A DNA stretch of 23,033 nt from Didymodactylos carnosus (taxonomy: Eukaryota; Rotifera; Eurotatoria; Philodinida; Philodinidae): assembly GCA_905250885.1 (NCBI GenBank), contig CAJNOQ010002695.1:1-23033 (forward strand). Reading direction: 5' to 3'. Shown here in pieces: positions 1 through 9,387 of the stretch. Position numbers and translations under genes: made by a program. How positions within the stretch are numbered: the first letter of the stretch is position 1; the number at the start of each line of letters is the position of its first letter. The notes under the pieces were generated by a model that was not told the origin of the DNA, did not search any database, and worked only from the letters and a program-made list of their open reading frames with translations.

Positions 1-247
1 TTTCTCAGAAAATTTTTCAAGCCACATAGCCTGATAGAGCATACAATTCTCAGTAAAACAAGATATGTTCTGGCTGTTTATAATGATTTTTCACGCAAGT
101 ACACTCGATTTAGAAATGGCTACAAAGCCCGTGAAAATTAGCAAAAGATTCCAGTTAAAAATTATTATAAACAGCCAGAACATATCTTGTTTTACTGAGA
201 ATTGTATGCTCTATCAGGCTATGTGGCTTGAAAAATTTTCTGAGAAA
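1..247. repeat. Long perfect inverted repeat (fold-back), 84-bp arms
   Basis: Bases 1-84 are the exact reverse complement of 164-247, separated by a 79-bp spacer. I checked the arms base by base and found no mismatch. The left arm begins at the window edge, so it may extend further out. The spacer contains a weaker complementary pair (tttttcacg near 87-95 and cgtgaaaa near 131-138). Perfect arms imply a recent origin, gene conversion, or an assembly hairpin artefact. A 90-codon open frame across it is a by-product of the repeat. Confidence 0.95.
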
Positions 248-1167
248 AGAACACGGAGTTGGTTTTCCAGCAGACCGGTTTTCCAGAAACCCTATTATCA
301 ACTTTGCTCATTAAACGACAATATGCACCACATCTAATAGAAAAATGTTCGGGCTAGTCAATACAGTATTTAGATTGATTTCAGCTGTTGCCGAAATATC
401 AGAAAGAAAGGAGTTCTTGTGATAATGACATACAGTACTGCACAGATAATACCTCAACTCTTCTTTTTCATATCTTTAATGACTGGACCCACCTTTTTGA
501 ATATTCTGATCAGCTCAGTTTATAGAGATTTTCAAGGGCTATCCAATGGTATGTTTTCGCAAAAAACATAATTTTTCATTATGGCAGAAAACTTACCAAA
601 GGAGTGTTTAAAGCACTTAGATAGCTGAAAATCACTATATCGCCACGTATTTCAGCTATTCGTCCATGTGGGCATATTTTTCAAAGACTCATTAATACGC
701 ATTTTGAAGCCCGTAAAATTCTCTCTCGAATGATATATAAAGTGGCGTGGTTAACGATCAACTGGTTGGACAATATAAGCGATAAACGCTGCTGACCTAT
801 GGATTTGTGTAGGTGGGGGCTAGTATTTCTCGCGTTAGGACACCCACGCCGCATTTCTTCTCAGTTTTATATATATCATTTTGTAGCCCGCGAAATTCTC
901 TATCGATTGATGCACAGTAGTTTAGGTTTTGTTAGGGTAAGGAGGAGAAACTGGGAAATATTCTAAATAAAGTTCATTAAAGGGGAGAAAAGTTTGGACG
1001 CGGAATTTTTACCATGGGGGCTGAAAATGGGTTTTTTGAGATGCTAGTTTTAATCAACGAGAAAAACTACATCAGACTGGTGAATATGAGCTTGATCTGA
1101 AAGGGGGCCGATTTTGCCTCTTATCGACCCCCGTCCTTTATTTGTTTTCAACGTTTCGACGATTTGA
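248..1167. other. Non-coding stretch with short dispersed repeats
   Basis: No convincing coding frame was seen. It holds a direct repeat (701-733 and 878-911, built on agcccg..aaattctct), an imperfect inverted pair (about 726-755 with 843-880, sharing gatatata and ggcgtgg), and a short hairpin (621-630 with 650-659, atagctgaaa). It separates the left fold-back from the 3' end of the broken FYVE-type gene. Confidence 0.5.
701..911. repeat. Diverged direct repeat around agcccg-aaattctct
   Basis: 701-733 and 878-911 share most of about 33 positions, including ttttg-agcccg, aaattctct and tcga-tgat. Related words occur at about 124-138 (aagcccgtgaaaatt) and, reversed, at about 4026-4047 (aatttgcgggctacaa). 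The motif looks like a dispersed repeat family of the left 4 kb. Its nature is unknown. Confidence 0.55.
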
Positions 1168-3433
1168 TCAAGAAAGTTTTACAGTTAAATACAACGATTC
1201 AGAAATGATTTTAACCACTTGTGACAGGTCTGAATAGCGCACAGCTAGTTTCATATGATCGAGGTAGTGCTTAATTGAGGCCCGTTCAAAAGTAATATCT
1301 TCAATCAGAATTTCTAATAAGTTATTGGCTCGAATTATTATTAACAATGCGCTTAGTTTGACTAACGCTTTTAGTCTTAATAACTCAGGAATGTAATTTT
1401 GGCAATTTTCGACCGTCTCGCCATCGGTTTTGACAATTAAATGTTCGTCACCTGTATAGTACATACTCAAGTCTTGTTCTTCAACAAGCTAGTAGGAAAT
1501 GTTGTCAGCGTTGATCCAAATGTGTTTGATTGTGGGGTTACTCCTTGTCAATGAGAGATTTTTCATACTAAATGGAGAATTGTCGTTTACTCGTACGGCC
1601 GTTAGCATCATTTGTGTTTTATAACAGGTACGCAACAGCGTTTTTAAAAATCGGCTACGAGCAAGACACTGAGGTAAATATTTCATCTGTAGAAATGGAT
1701 GTATTCGATATTTAACCGGTTCAGCGGATTCAAATGTAAAAAAGGAATTGCCGATGCCTTTCGTGAATATTTTGACTACATCATGGATACCGACGAGAGC
1801 ATCTTGACCTGTTTTACTTTTCTCGAATAGAAAACTAAGATCACCCTTTCTGCCATTAAACATAATACCGTTTACTTTCGAAAATTTGTACCGTTCTTGA
1901 ACATTTTCCTGGTCTGAGTCGAACAACCATCCATCAGATTTGCTCCAGTCTAACAATAATTCAACATCATTCACTGACCAGTTTAGACTAGTTAATAGTG
2001 ACGTCACACATTCCAATTTGGCTTTATCAAAACATTCATCTTCTATCCAGCTTTTACAGATTTCGTCAAATATCTGATATTGGCTCTGATTGTCTCCAAT
2101 TTGTTTCAGATATTGTATCAAAATTTTTCTACCGGTCAAATCCAGGTGGTGAGCCTCAGCAACGACCGATGTTGGCAGTTGGATGAGTGGCCATATTCCA
2201 GCAGTCCTGATAATGTTTTCCAATAGATTTATGAGTAGCAAACACTGAGACTCTGGTATTATCAAGTGATTATCCTGATCGGCTGAATGTCCGTTCTTCC
2301 ATGAGTATCCTTTTAGAATGTGATTTTTTTCCACTATCAATGTAAATACAAGTTTATAAAAGTAGATCTGCGTATGCGAAGCTAAGTAATCTCTAGCCAA
2401 CTAGTAGATAATATCACATATGTCGACAATAACATTTCGATAAGCGAAAGCCTTAGATATATTGTCATTCAAATGGTTCGCTTGTAATAACTGAAAGAAA
2501 TGTAAACACGCTAGTAATAAACTGGCAGTAATACATGTTGGATCATCAGATGCCGTGCACAGGTCCAAATAAGCAAAGGCTATTTCTTTGCTATTAGGTA
2601 ACTCCATTATTGATTGTTCGTATATACTGATCAAATTTGTCTGCTGTTCTATTATTTGTAGAGATAAGTCAATAGACGACAGAATAGTTAGTGTTATTGA
2701 TTGATCGATGTAGTCTAGATTTCTTTTTAAATTGGCAGTCAGAGTGACGATATCGTTCAATAGGGTCTGTTGAATACACACATTCTTCAGTTGTAAAACA
2801 ACCGCTTGATACAAGTTATCATCGTCTTCAGCGTGACAGCAAAGAAGAGCTTGTTCCAGCTGACGGACGATTACGAGAGAGTTATTGTCGAGTTTCGCTA
2901 TTTGTGCTTGTACGAGATGTACCATCGCCTTCTGTTTTTTTAACTTTACATCGTCGTAAACTCTCAATATTTGCATATTGTTCATTTCATTTAGTGCCAG
3001 TATACGTTTACTGACTGATTGTTCAATGACGATTTGAATATTTTTACCCAACACCGCGTTCAGTCTTTCAGTGCTTAACACTTTTCCATTCTCATTAAAT
3101 CTGGACGAAATCAAATGATTCGCACCGTTGTACAATTGAGGTTCGTCGTCTATTTTCATCTCACTGATGAGCAACAAATGTAATCTACATAACGGAGCGC
3201 ATATGTTGTTGTGCGTTTTCTCGTATATTTTGAGCGTTGATAATAAAATGTCGACAATATCCTCGTATTGGTTAAATAACAGAAGACAAACGTTGTATAT
3301 GACAGTTGGTAGTAACGTGTAATGACGTTTTATTCGATGATAAATGGTGATATTGTACAACATGGCCATATCATACTCCTCTGGCATCAAAGATTGTGCT
3401 TTGGACAGAACATGTCTGAAACAATGACACTTT
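1168..3433 (-). pseudogene. C-terminal part of a large helical protein, open except for two in-frame TAG codons
   Basis: This minus-strand frame reads about 740 codons without a frameshift from about 3433 to a TGA at 1168-1170. Two TAG codons interrupt it, at 2401-2403 and 1489-1491, and both follow a TAC (Tyr) codon. The translation is rich in Leu, Ile, Asp and Asn, predicted largely helical, with no signal peptide and no membrane segment that I can see. I do not recognise a family. Position and strand make it the likely downstream part of the FYVE-type gene at 5330-5810. Codon use looks protein-like on both sides of each TAG, so the simplest reading is a recently inactivated gene. Both stops lie in ctactag, which resembles a 3' splice site, so unrecognised introns are an alternative. 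The 1491 site has a 102-bp in-phase candidate beginning gtaaac. Confidence 0.6.
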
Positions 3434-3445
3434 TAAACAGGACAG

Positions 3446-3800
3446 CTATGAATTTATCATATGTAAAGAATTTCTCAGGGGACCTCGCCCGCGTAATACA
3501 CTGTTTATCAAACTAAACAGGATATTATAATATTCATCGTGTGAAAGTTTCACTGCCAACATGATGTAAAATCCTTCTTTTCCATTCTGTTCTTTATATT
3601 CAAACTTAGCATCTGGCAGTTGCAAAAGTTGATATATGGTCGAGAAGAGTGCACTAGTTGGTTCGAGCAACCTTTTCGGATAAAAACGGGCAATAAATTG
3701 AACATTGTCTCGCGCCAGGAATAATTCTGATCTCGGAAAAATACATAATTCCATTAAATTCCATAAATTCATTTCTTCTGCGAAAATAGAAGATATTACT
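3446..3800 (-). pseudogene. Coding fragment upstream of the helical C-terminal part
   Basis: A 108-codon open frame (start 3772) reads like real protein and contains a Glu-Tyr-Tyr-Asn-Ile-Leu helix-like stretch near its end. It stops at a TAG (3446-3448) in a different frame from the next segment, which resumes after tttcag at about 3429. A small intron ending at that tttcag, or a frameshift, could join the two. The 5' edge is preceded by ttttcgcag (about 3781-3789 on the minus strand), which also looks like a 3' splice site, so the 3800-4290 interval may be an intron or an insertion. Family not recognised. It is probably part of the same broken gene as its neighbours. Confidence 0.45.
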
Positions 3801-3853
3801 GAGAAGATTCAAAAGAATGTTGTTACTATCAAAATGAATAATGAGTCCATTTT

Positions 3854-3998
3854 CTACACGACCTTTCTTTGCAAAGTTATAGAATTTACAAGAGAAGCCC
3901 TAAATGTTTATTGTCAGCTCAAAGCTACAGAAATAAGAAGAAATTAATTTAGGGCTTTTCTTGTAAATTCTATAACTTTGCAAAGAAAGGTCGTGTAG
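3854..3998. repeat. Near-perfect inverted repeat, 52-bp arms, 41-bp spacer
   Basis: 3854-3905 and 3947-3998 are reverse complements at 51 of 52 positions, with one transition. The arms read ctacacgacctttctttgca inwards. The repeat sits in the non-coding break of the FYVE-type gene relic, so it is probably part of an inserted or intronic fold-back element. An 80-codon plus-strand frame here is an artefact of the repeat. Confidence 0.95.
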
Positions 3999-4290
3999 AG
4001 CTGGAAGACGTCTCATTTTAATCAGAAATTTGCGGGCTACAATTATATCTCATTAAAAGAAGGGTTTAGTTACCTTTTAGAGTTCTTGAAAAACTGGTTT
4101 TTCTTCTTTCTGGTTGAAAACGGGGTCTTCAAGAGTTATGGGCCTGAACCCTTTTAGGATTTTCTTAGTCTCACTGAGTCCTACTTATAGCCAAAATATG
4201 GAGTCAAACGGCGTCCGACAGTTGGATAGGTTCCCTCGTTAGTCAACTTTTCCTAAATTTTTTTAGAACGTTCGAAGATATTCTACGACC
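3999..4290. other. Interruption inside the broken FYVE-type gene
   Basis: No convincing coding frame was seen between the right arm of the inverted repeat and the next coding fragment. At about 4026-4047 it carries a reversed copy of the agcccg-aaatt dispersed word. It could be part of a transposon insertion or of a large intron. Confidence 0.35.
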
Positions 4291-5275
4291 TAGTTTCCAG
4301 AGATTGCTTGAATGAGGTGTGAGACTGGAAAATACTGTTCAGTAATACGAATATCTGTGGACAATTTGTCTTTAAAAATAGAATTCAGACCATCTAGTGA
4401 GATGTTGACTTGATGGGTCCAAACCTCGCTCGTTTCTAAAAATAGGCTTGTAAGGAAAATTCTAACCCGAACATATCATAGTCACCGTCGTGTTGTAAAT
4501 AACAGCTCAATGACAAGCGATATTGCTTCTCGTCAAAATATTTATCGCCTGATGATTTCGCGTCTGTATCTTTGTAGCCATTGTCTATATTACTACTGAA
4601 TAATTGTTCCATTTTGGCACAGATTGTTGCTTTCTCTTTCTCTTTTTGCGTAAAATTGTTTTAACCTGGACCAAGAATCAATTTCAAAACAGACTTGAAT
4701 CATCGCTAAACATCAAACCATCTCCCTGACATTGTTTTGCTCTATCAACAATACAATGTGATTAAGCCAGTCGTCAAAGTTTTCATTTTTTAATATTTTA
4801 AGAAAATAATAGAGAACATGGCTTTTAATCTCATGTTCATATAGATTACAGATAGTTGTCGAATGAAGTACATTGAGAATTAATGCTGTGCGGCTGTATG
4901 CATGCTTTTGACATAGGACAGTTGACGTCTCTATAGATTCTTTAATGAAAAACTGTGCTTGATAAAAACAATAAGGAACCAGCTGATCACTAATGTCAGA
5001 CTGAAATAATAAAATTTTCCAGTTAATATTAACAGTTTTATTCAGATACAACAAATAGGTGAGACATAGATCGTAGCTTTTGATTTATCGTATTCGATAC
5101 ATTTTTCGAGAATCTGCTTGCTGTTAAGTTCAACTTCTTCGTAGCACAGTAGAGCTAGAATTGGATATGTTGGGTGTATCTCATCGCCCTTTTTTATCCA
5201 GAATTCCTTCGATTTCTCATAAAATTTTGTTAATCTGCTAATACACGTTAATGTGAACGAATGGTGCTGATGCAA
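4290..5275 (-). pseudogene. Middle fragments of the FYVE-type gene, TPR-like, with frameshifts
   Basis: Several minus-strand stretches read as good protein in changing frames: 5275-5042, 5054-4713, about 4710-4625, about 4625-4440, and about 4465-4297, which ends at a TAG. The joins need single-base shifts, for example at about 5050, near 4630 in the purine-rich run, and near 4450. The fragments contain helix-pair patterns typical of TPR-like solenoids, such as a GDKYFDEKQYRLSL stretch near 4500-4550, which resembles a similar GDHYYTLKNFRLTI stretch just after the zinc finger. Frameshifts plus stops argue for a pseudogene, although some joins could be short introns. Family not identified beyond the linked FYVE finger. 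Confidence 0.5.
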
Positions 5276-5329
5276 ACATCCATCTGACGCTAATATGAGT
5301 CATTCAACTTAAATTCGCATACGGGTAAG

Positions 5330-5810
5330 CTTGAATTGTCAGACGAAAATTTTTCAATGTGTAATAGTGATCTCCGATCATTCGAAAAAAATCGATATCT
5401 TTCATACGGCCATAGCTACGAATTAATGCTAAACAAACGTCAATATTTGTATTTCGATTAAAATGATTCATTTTTATAACATAATCAATTAGAATATCGA
5501 TATCAGTTTCAAGTCGTTTACTAACGCATTTATAACAAATTCTAACCGGATTCGGGTAGCCGAGATGTAAAACTGGTTGATGAGTCTAACAACTTTCGCA
5601 TTGCACTGTGTGACACATACTGCACTGAAAACGTGGTAATAATGGGTTAAATTTTCTCAAGCAAATATTACAATAGTTCTGCATATAATATTTTGCTAGG
5701 TTAGACGTCAATTCATTCGTGTCAAAATATGCTTTTAAAAGTTCTTCTTCTGTCGCTGATATATATTTAAAATCAAACATTTTTACCTTTGTACTTATTA
5801 GCAGTACTTG
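5330..5810 (-). pseudogene. FYVE-type zinc-finger segment of a broken gene
   Basis: The open frame from 5780 encodes a zinc finger whose cysteines are spaced C-x2-C-x12-C-x2-C-x4-C-x2-C, then 17 positions later C-x2-C, with PVRIC at the seventh cysteine (finger at 5526-5672). That spacing and the RVC-like motif fit FYVE fingers, which bind PI3P on endosomes. The basic RRHHCRxCG patch that contacts the lipid is absent (PRFQCSMC instead), so binding is doubtful. A TAG at 5586-5588 lies inside the finger, directly after the sixth cysteine, and the frame continues past it. A TPR-like region follows, then a frameshift near 5330. Large FYVE proteins with helical C-terminal regions, such as spastizin/ZFYVE26, are a possible comparison, but I could not match the flanks. 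Confidence 0.6.
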
Positions 5811-5839
5811 ATTTTCCTTGTCGACTCTTTTTCCAGACG

Positions 5840-6930
5840 TTACTGCATGTTTGTTGATGATATTTGTTTGACCTGCTGAACAACGTTATTATCCGGTGAA
5901 TAAAAAGTGATATTTGCGCGATACAAATTATTTACTAATGTTTCAATCAATTTATATCCGTCACTTGTCATAGCGAAATAGATATTATCGGACGAAGGTT
6001 TCGAGAGTATTTGCATTGGTTCTATTATTTGATCTATATAATTGAACAAATTCTTCCATTCATCACTGTATAGTAGAGAGCTGTATGATATCGTCGGTTT
6101 TCAATGCCAAATTTTATTCTTAACTCTCTTTCTCAATAAAACGTCGAGACTGGATATGAATGCATTCTCGAATAGGGCTACATATGGTTGTGCAACCGAA
6201 TGCCAATGTTCAGCGAGATTCAAAAACATCTGATTACATACGGCACATATCTGATATACGGATAATTAGCGTAGATCACGAAATTTATTAATTATAACGT
6301 TCGTAACATTAATTAATTCTTCGTTAAAATCATCAACGATCGCGACGGACTCGGCGGTTCAGTCCTTAATTGTTGATCGATATACATTCGAGAATAATTC
6401 GGCTTCTTGGTGAACAACACTTACGTCTTTTTTCTTGCTACTGGATAATATCTTTTGGATTTTTTTAATAATGAATCATTGACAATGTTACCTGGACATG
6501 CTACTTGCACATTTTTCTCATAGGTTTTCTTTAAATTGATAACTTCGGGATTGAAATCAATGTGCGTTCATTAAATTTATAGTGTTTCAGTTTCATGCCG
6601 CTACCATATAAACTTTTTGTTTTCCTTCTATTTACGCTTACCTATTCACAAATATCATTTCTCTTAGGTTCTTATCCTTTTTCGTCATAAAAAAATCGTA
6701 TTCTGTTGGAGGGCGTGTGAAAACATGCTGCTGAATCAATATTTGTTACGGAATAGTAGATATCAGTGAAGGGATAAAAAGGATATTCGATGAAAATGGT
6801 ATTTGTTCTTCTCTTATATTCAGTTTCAGAAAAACGTCTTGGTATGTGCATTTTGTTTCCATGAGAGAAAAGTATTTTCTAAGGGATATAAAGACGAAAA
6901 GTGAATTTCCAAGATTATCCAAGCTGTCCA
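5840..6930 (-). pseudogene. N-terminal fragments of the FYVE-type gene
   Basis: Minus-strand coding pieces continue upstream of the finger. One covers about 6245-5840; a TGA near 6088 (after Ile-Trp-His) interrupts it, and it includes an ICAVCNQMF motif and a region reading SDGYKLIETLVNNLYRANI. A second covers about 6570-6300, with a TGA near 6361 and a TAA near 6265. A weaker piece runs from 6931 to about 6650 and is followed by ag|gtaagc, a good 5' splice-site match at about 6641-6648. The changing frames and all three stop types show decay. Protein family not recognised. No start codon for the whole gene could be fixed. Confidence 0.4.
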
Positions 6931-6931
6931 T

Positions 6932-7180
6932 CTGAACGCAAACTTTTTTATCAATTCAAATATGATAGTCGGATGAAAAATTACATATATCTATCCCTAT
7001 TGACTCCAGACATTTTAAAGTTTCACAATCGATTAATGTTTAATAGATTTTTTGCGTTTACATTTTATTTCGTCTTGATCAAAATAAATACAAAAATGCT
7101 GCTATTATAAATGTTGATAAACAACTTCGATCGTCGCATAGAACATAGACACAGAACAATGAATCTGCACTCTAAAAGAA
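6932..7180. other. AT-rich spacer, nothing recognised
   Basis: Short frames on both strands do not resemble proteins. It lies between the upstream end of the FYVE-type relic and the tandem-repeat/tRNA-like block. Confidence 0.3.
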
Positions 7181-7352
7181 AATGCGACTTTTAGAAAGAT
7201 ACATAAATCGGATCCAAAAAAGTCGCATTTTAGTGTCTCCTTTAAAGACACATGATGCGACTTTACCTGGTAGCCACTATATAGCGTCTTTGCTCTAGTC
7301 GTATTAAAGATACGTAAGTCGGGCCCCATTTAGTTGTATTTTAGCGCCTATT
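7180..7352. repeat. Diverged tandem duplication, period 111 bp
   Basis: Segments 7197-7215 and 7308-7326 (agatacRtaaRtcgg...cc), and 7221-7240 with 7332-7351 (agtYgYattttagYgYct), match at a constant offset of 111 bp. Nearly all differences are C/T or G/A transitions. The first unit also contains a hairpin (aatgcgactttt near 7181-7192 with aaaaagtcgcatt near 7217-7229) and gtgtct/agacac words. It abuts the tRNA-like sequence and may be the body of a tRNA-derived SINE or a local satellite. Confidence 0.6.
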
Positions 7353-7403
7353 CTGAGATCGCTTTGATGTGTCTTCTGGAAAAGACGCATTTAAAATGTT
7401 TTT

Positions 7404-7474
7404 GTTCCTCTCAAGAATTGAACTTGGTCTATTCGATTACGAGACGAATGTGTTCACCACTGAACCACAGAGAC
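7404..7474 (-). repeat. Degenerate tRNA-Thr(CGT)-like sequence, probably a SINE head or tRNA pseudogene
   Basis: Read on the minus strand, this 71-bp segment has an A box (tggttcagtgg), an anticodon arm with loop CTCGTAA (anticodon CGT, threonine) and a B box (gttcaattc), in tRNA order and spacing. The acceptor stem has two mismatches and one G-U pair of seven, the anticodon stem has a T-T mismatch, and the T stem has one mismatch, so it is unlikely to be a working tRNA. Because it sits next to repeated sequence, a tRNA-derived SINE promoter is plausible. Confidence 0.65.
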
Positions 7475-7529
7475 ACTTTAGTTTTTAGTCTTATTAGCCT
7501 CTTACGTTGACATTTCGTGTGAAACTTCG

Positions 7530-7790
7530 ATTAAAAACTTAGAGACACATGGAAGGCGCGATGATATGACTACTAAGCATCTTTCTCGTTCACACGTCCT
7601 CTATGCGACTCCAGTGTGACTTCTATATGCCTACCAGTAGACACACATTGAAGACATATGCAAGACACCTACTATTTTGAAGACGCAATCTAGTCACATA
7701 CAAGACACTTTTTCTCGATAGACACATAGCTGAAGTCGCATTGTTTTGCAGTTAAGTGCAACGCTAAGTCCATGTGTTCGAATCTCTATT
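7530..7790. repeat. Degenerate agacac/gaagac word repeats ending in a B-box-like site
   Basis: Words such as gaagac, agacac, gcgact and acaca recur irregularly, for example in 7637-7735. At about 7748-7790, cagttaagtgc followed by gtgttcgaatctc resembles the D arm and B box of a tRNA with the anticodon region missing. The similarity to the block on the other side of the tRNA-like sequence suggests one repeat family. The boundaries are uncertain. Confidence 0.35.
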
Positions 7791-9300
7791 CGTATAACAT
7801 TAATTTTGTGTTTTTTGATAGTTTTAGTTTAGAATACCGTAATGAAATATGTTTCCGCTTGTATTCTAACAGAATAAAGCTTGTATCGATAGATTTTATC
7901 GACTGGATTTTACAGGTATATACAATATATTACCGATTAGCCTTTTTGCTGTAGATGGAGCGTAAAATTCGACTTTACTCAGATAATTTATCGAGTCTTG
8001 AAGAGAAATTCAAGGTTATCTCGGTTAAGGCTCTCCCGTCTGAAACGGATTTCGGTAGCTAAAAGTCCAATTTAGACCAAACTTCTAAGGAATTTTCAGC
8101 TTATGATTGTACTCTTTCCGTAAAATTTTCGAGAAGTTATCGATTACCTTTTCGGAGATATCGCATAGTGGTCAAAATGAAGCTATTTGTAGCTGCAAGA
8201 TTTCTCGGTAAATGAAGCGTGGTGGAGAGTTTTAGAAGAGCCTTAAAATGACGAAAACACATGTAGGTAGAGAGACTAACAGAGTCCGATTTTTGATATT
8301 TTACTTTTCAAAATAATGGTAAGCGTTAAATGTTCAAAATTCTAGAAACTCTCATTAACTTGCACAAAGATGTTTCTCTAGCCGCAAATCTAGACCAAAT
8401 ATCCAAAATCGGGCTGGGAACATAAAACAGACTGTGAATCAAATAATGGTCCAAATTCAACTTCCTAGAATGAATCGTAACCTATAAGAAGCCATCATTT
8501 TTTCTTGTCTCTGTCCGAAGACGTTATAAAGGTCTCGTCTAGGTACAATAAAAATTTCGTAATATAATGTTTGTCGTATTCTACGGTTTATATTTTTTCT
8601 TTTTTCTTTATGTGATGGCGAAATATTCTTTATTTTTCTGCGTCATTTCTAAAAACGTGATCTACACAAACAGAACACAGCGTAGACAAAGTCATATCAG
8701 CTTATTTCCCATACGTTATTATTCTTTTTATCATTCTTTATAACACATACCACATAAAACATTTAATTCTTTTTTGTCTTTTTCTAGAAAAAAACGGATG
8801 TTTTCACCTGGTTTTCATGAGGCTTATGGTACGGTAGATAGAAAGTGTAACACCGAGATTTTCTATGCCACACTAATTTTGGTTAGGGTATTTTTTCAGC
8901 AATTTTCGATTAGTAAAAAGTGGCGATCTCATTAAAAAAGTTTTCTTTGGACTGAGTTTTAGTCACGGTGAAGATCATTGTCAGACTCTAGATTAGTCCT
9001 GCACATTTTTAATGGTAGGCCAGAAGATACAAAAAATCTCTAGAGAACAGCAGAGTAATACGTAGTTTTGAATTTGGCTTGAGTACCACATTTCACGAGG
9101 TTAATTTAACATGTTCTTTCTCTTCATAACGATGAAATTATATTTCTTTTTATCACATGCAATAAAGGAACGACGAAATTGTTCTAAAAAAAGAAAAGAA
9201 AACGGAATAGGTATGTTTTTATTCTTTCCTTGTTCTTGAGAGAGAGAAAAATGTTATTCTCACGCTCAATAGATATATATTCATTTATTTCCTTCGTTTT
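7791..9300. other. Long intergenic region, no gene recognised
   Basis: AT-rich sequence with poly-T and poly-A runs (about 8580-8790, 9180-9200). No frame on either strand reads as a convincing protein, and I found no clear long repeat. The last part, upstream of the small gene at 9388, is probably its promoter region. Confidence 0.4.
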
Positions 9301-9311
9301 ACACAAACATA

Positions 9312-9319
9312 TTTATAAA
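9312..9319 (+). promoter_or_regulatory. TATA box of the 66-codon gene
   Basis: tttataaa lies 76 bp before the ATG at 9388. The same tttataaa core stands 68 bp before the ATG of the GH19-VWA gene, which supports both as core promoters. Transcription would be expected to start about 25-30 bp downstream, near 9340-9345. Confidence 0.45.
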
Positions 9320-9387
9320 CCAGAACTCTGAAGTAAACTCCTTATATCACACAATTCGTGCACATTCTCAACTAACAAAATTAGAAT

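Noticed and set aside
65..337. 90-codon plus-strand ORF
   Set aside because: It lies across the perfect inverted repeat and its spacer. The open frame is a by-product, and the protein looks like nothing known.
1168..3433. Reassigned TAG codon (alternative genetic code)
   Set aside because: Neighbouring fragments are also broken by TGA and TAA and by frameshifts, and the intact genes here end in TGA or TAA. Decay explains the stops more simply.
3656..3670. B-box-like ggttcgagcaacc as a tRNA
   Set aside because: No A box or clover-leaf arms upstream, and it lies within a coding fragment.
3705..3947. 80-codon plus-strand ORF
   Set aside because: It overlaps the second inverted repeat and runs antisense to a better coding fragment.
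4548..4575. ctgatga followed by tttcg as a hammerhead ribozyme
   Set aside because: No stem II or GAAA box at the right spacing, and it lies inside a coding relic read from the other strand.
1168..6930. RNF213-like E3 ligase
   Set aside because: I considered this because of the size and the cysteine motif, but the Cys spacing fits FYVE and no RING or AAA motifs were found.
7772..7954. 60-codon plus-strand ORF rich in Phe, Tyr and Ile
   Set aside because: Its composition simply reflects AT-rich DNA; no motif or context supports a gene.
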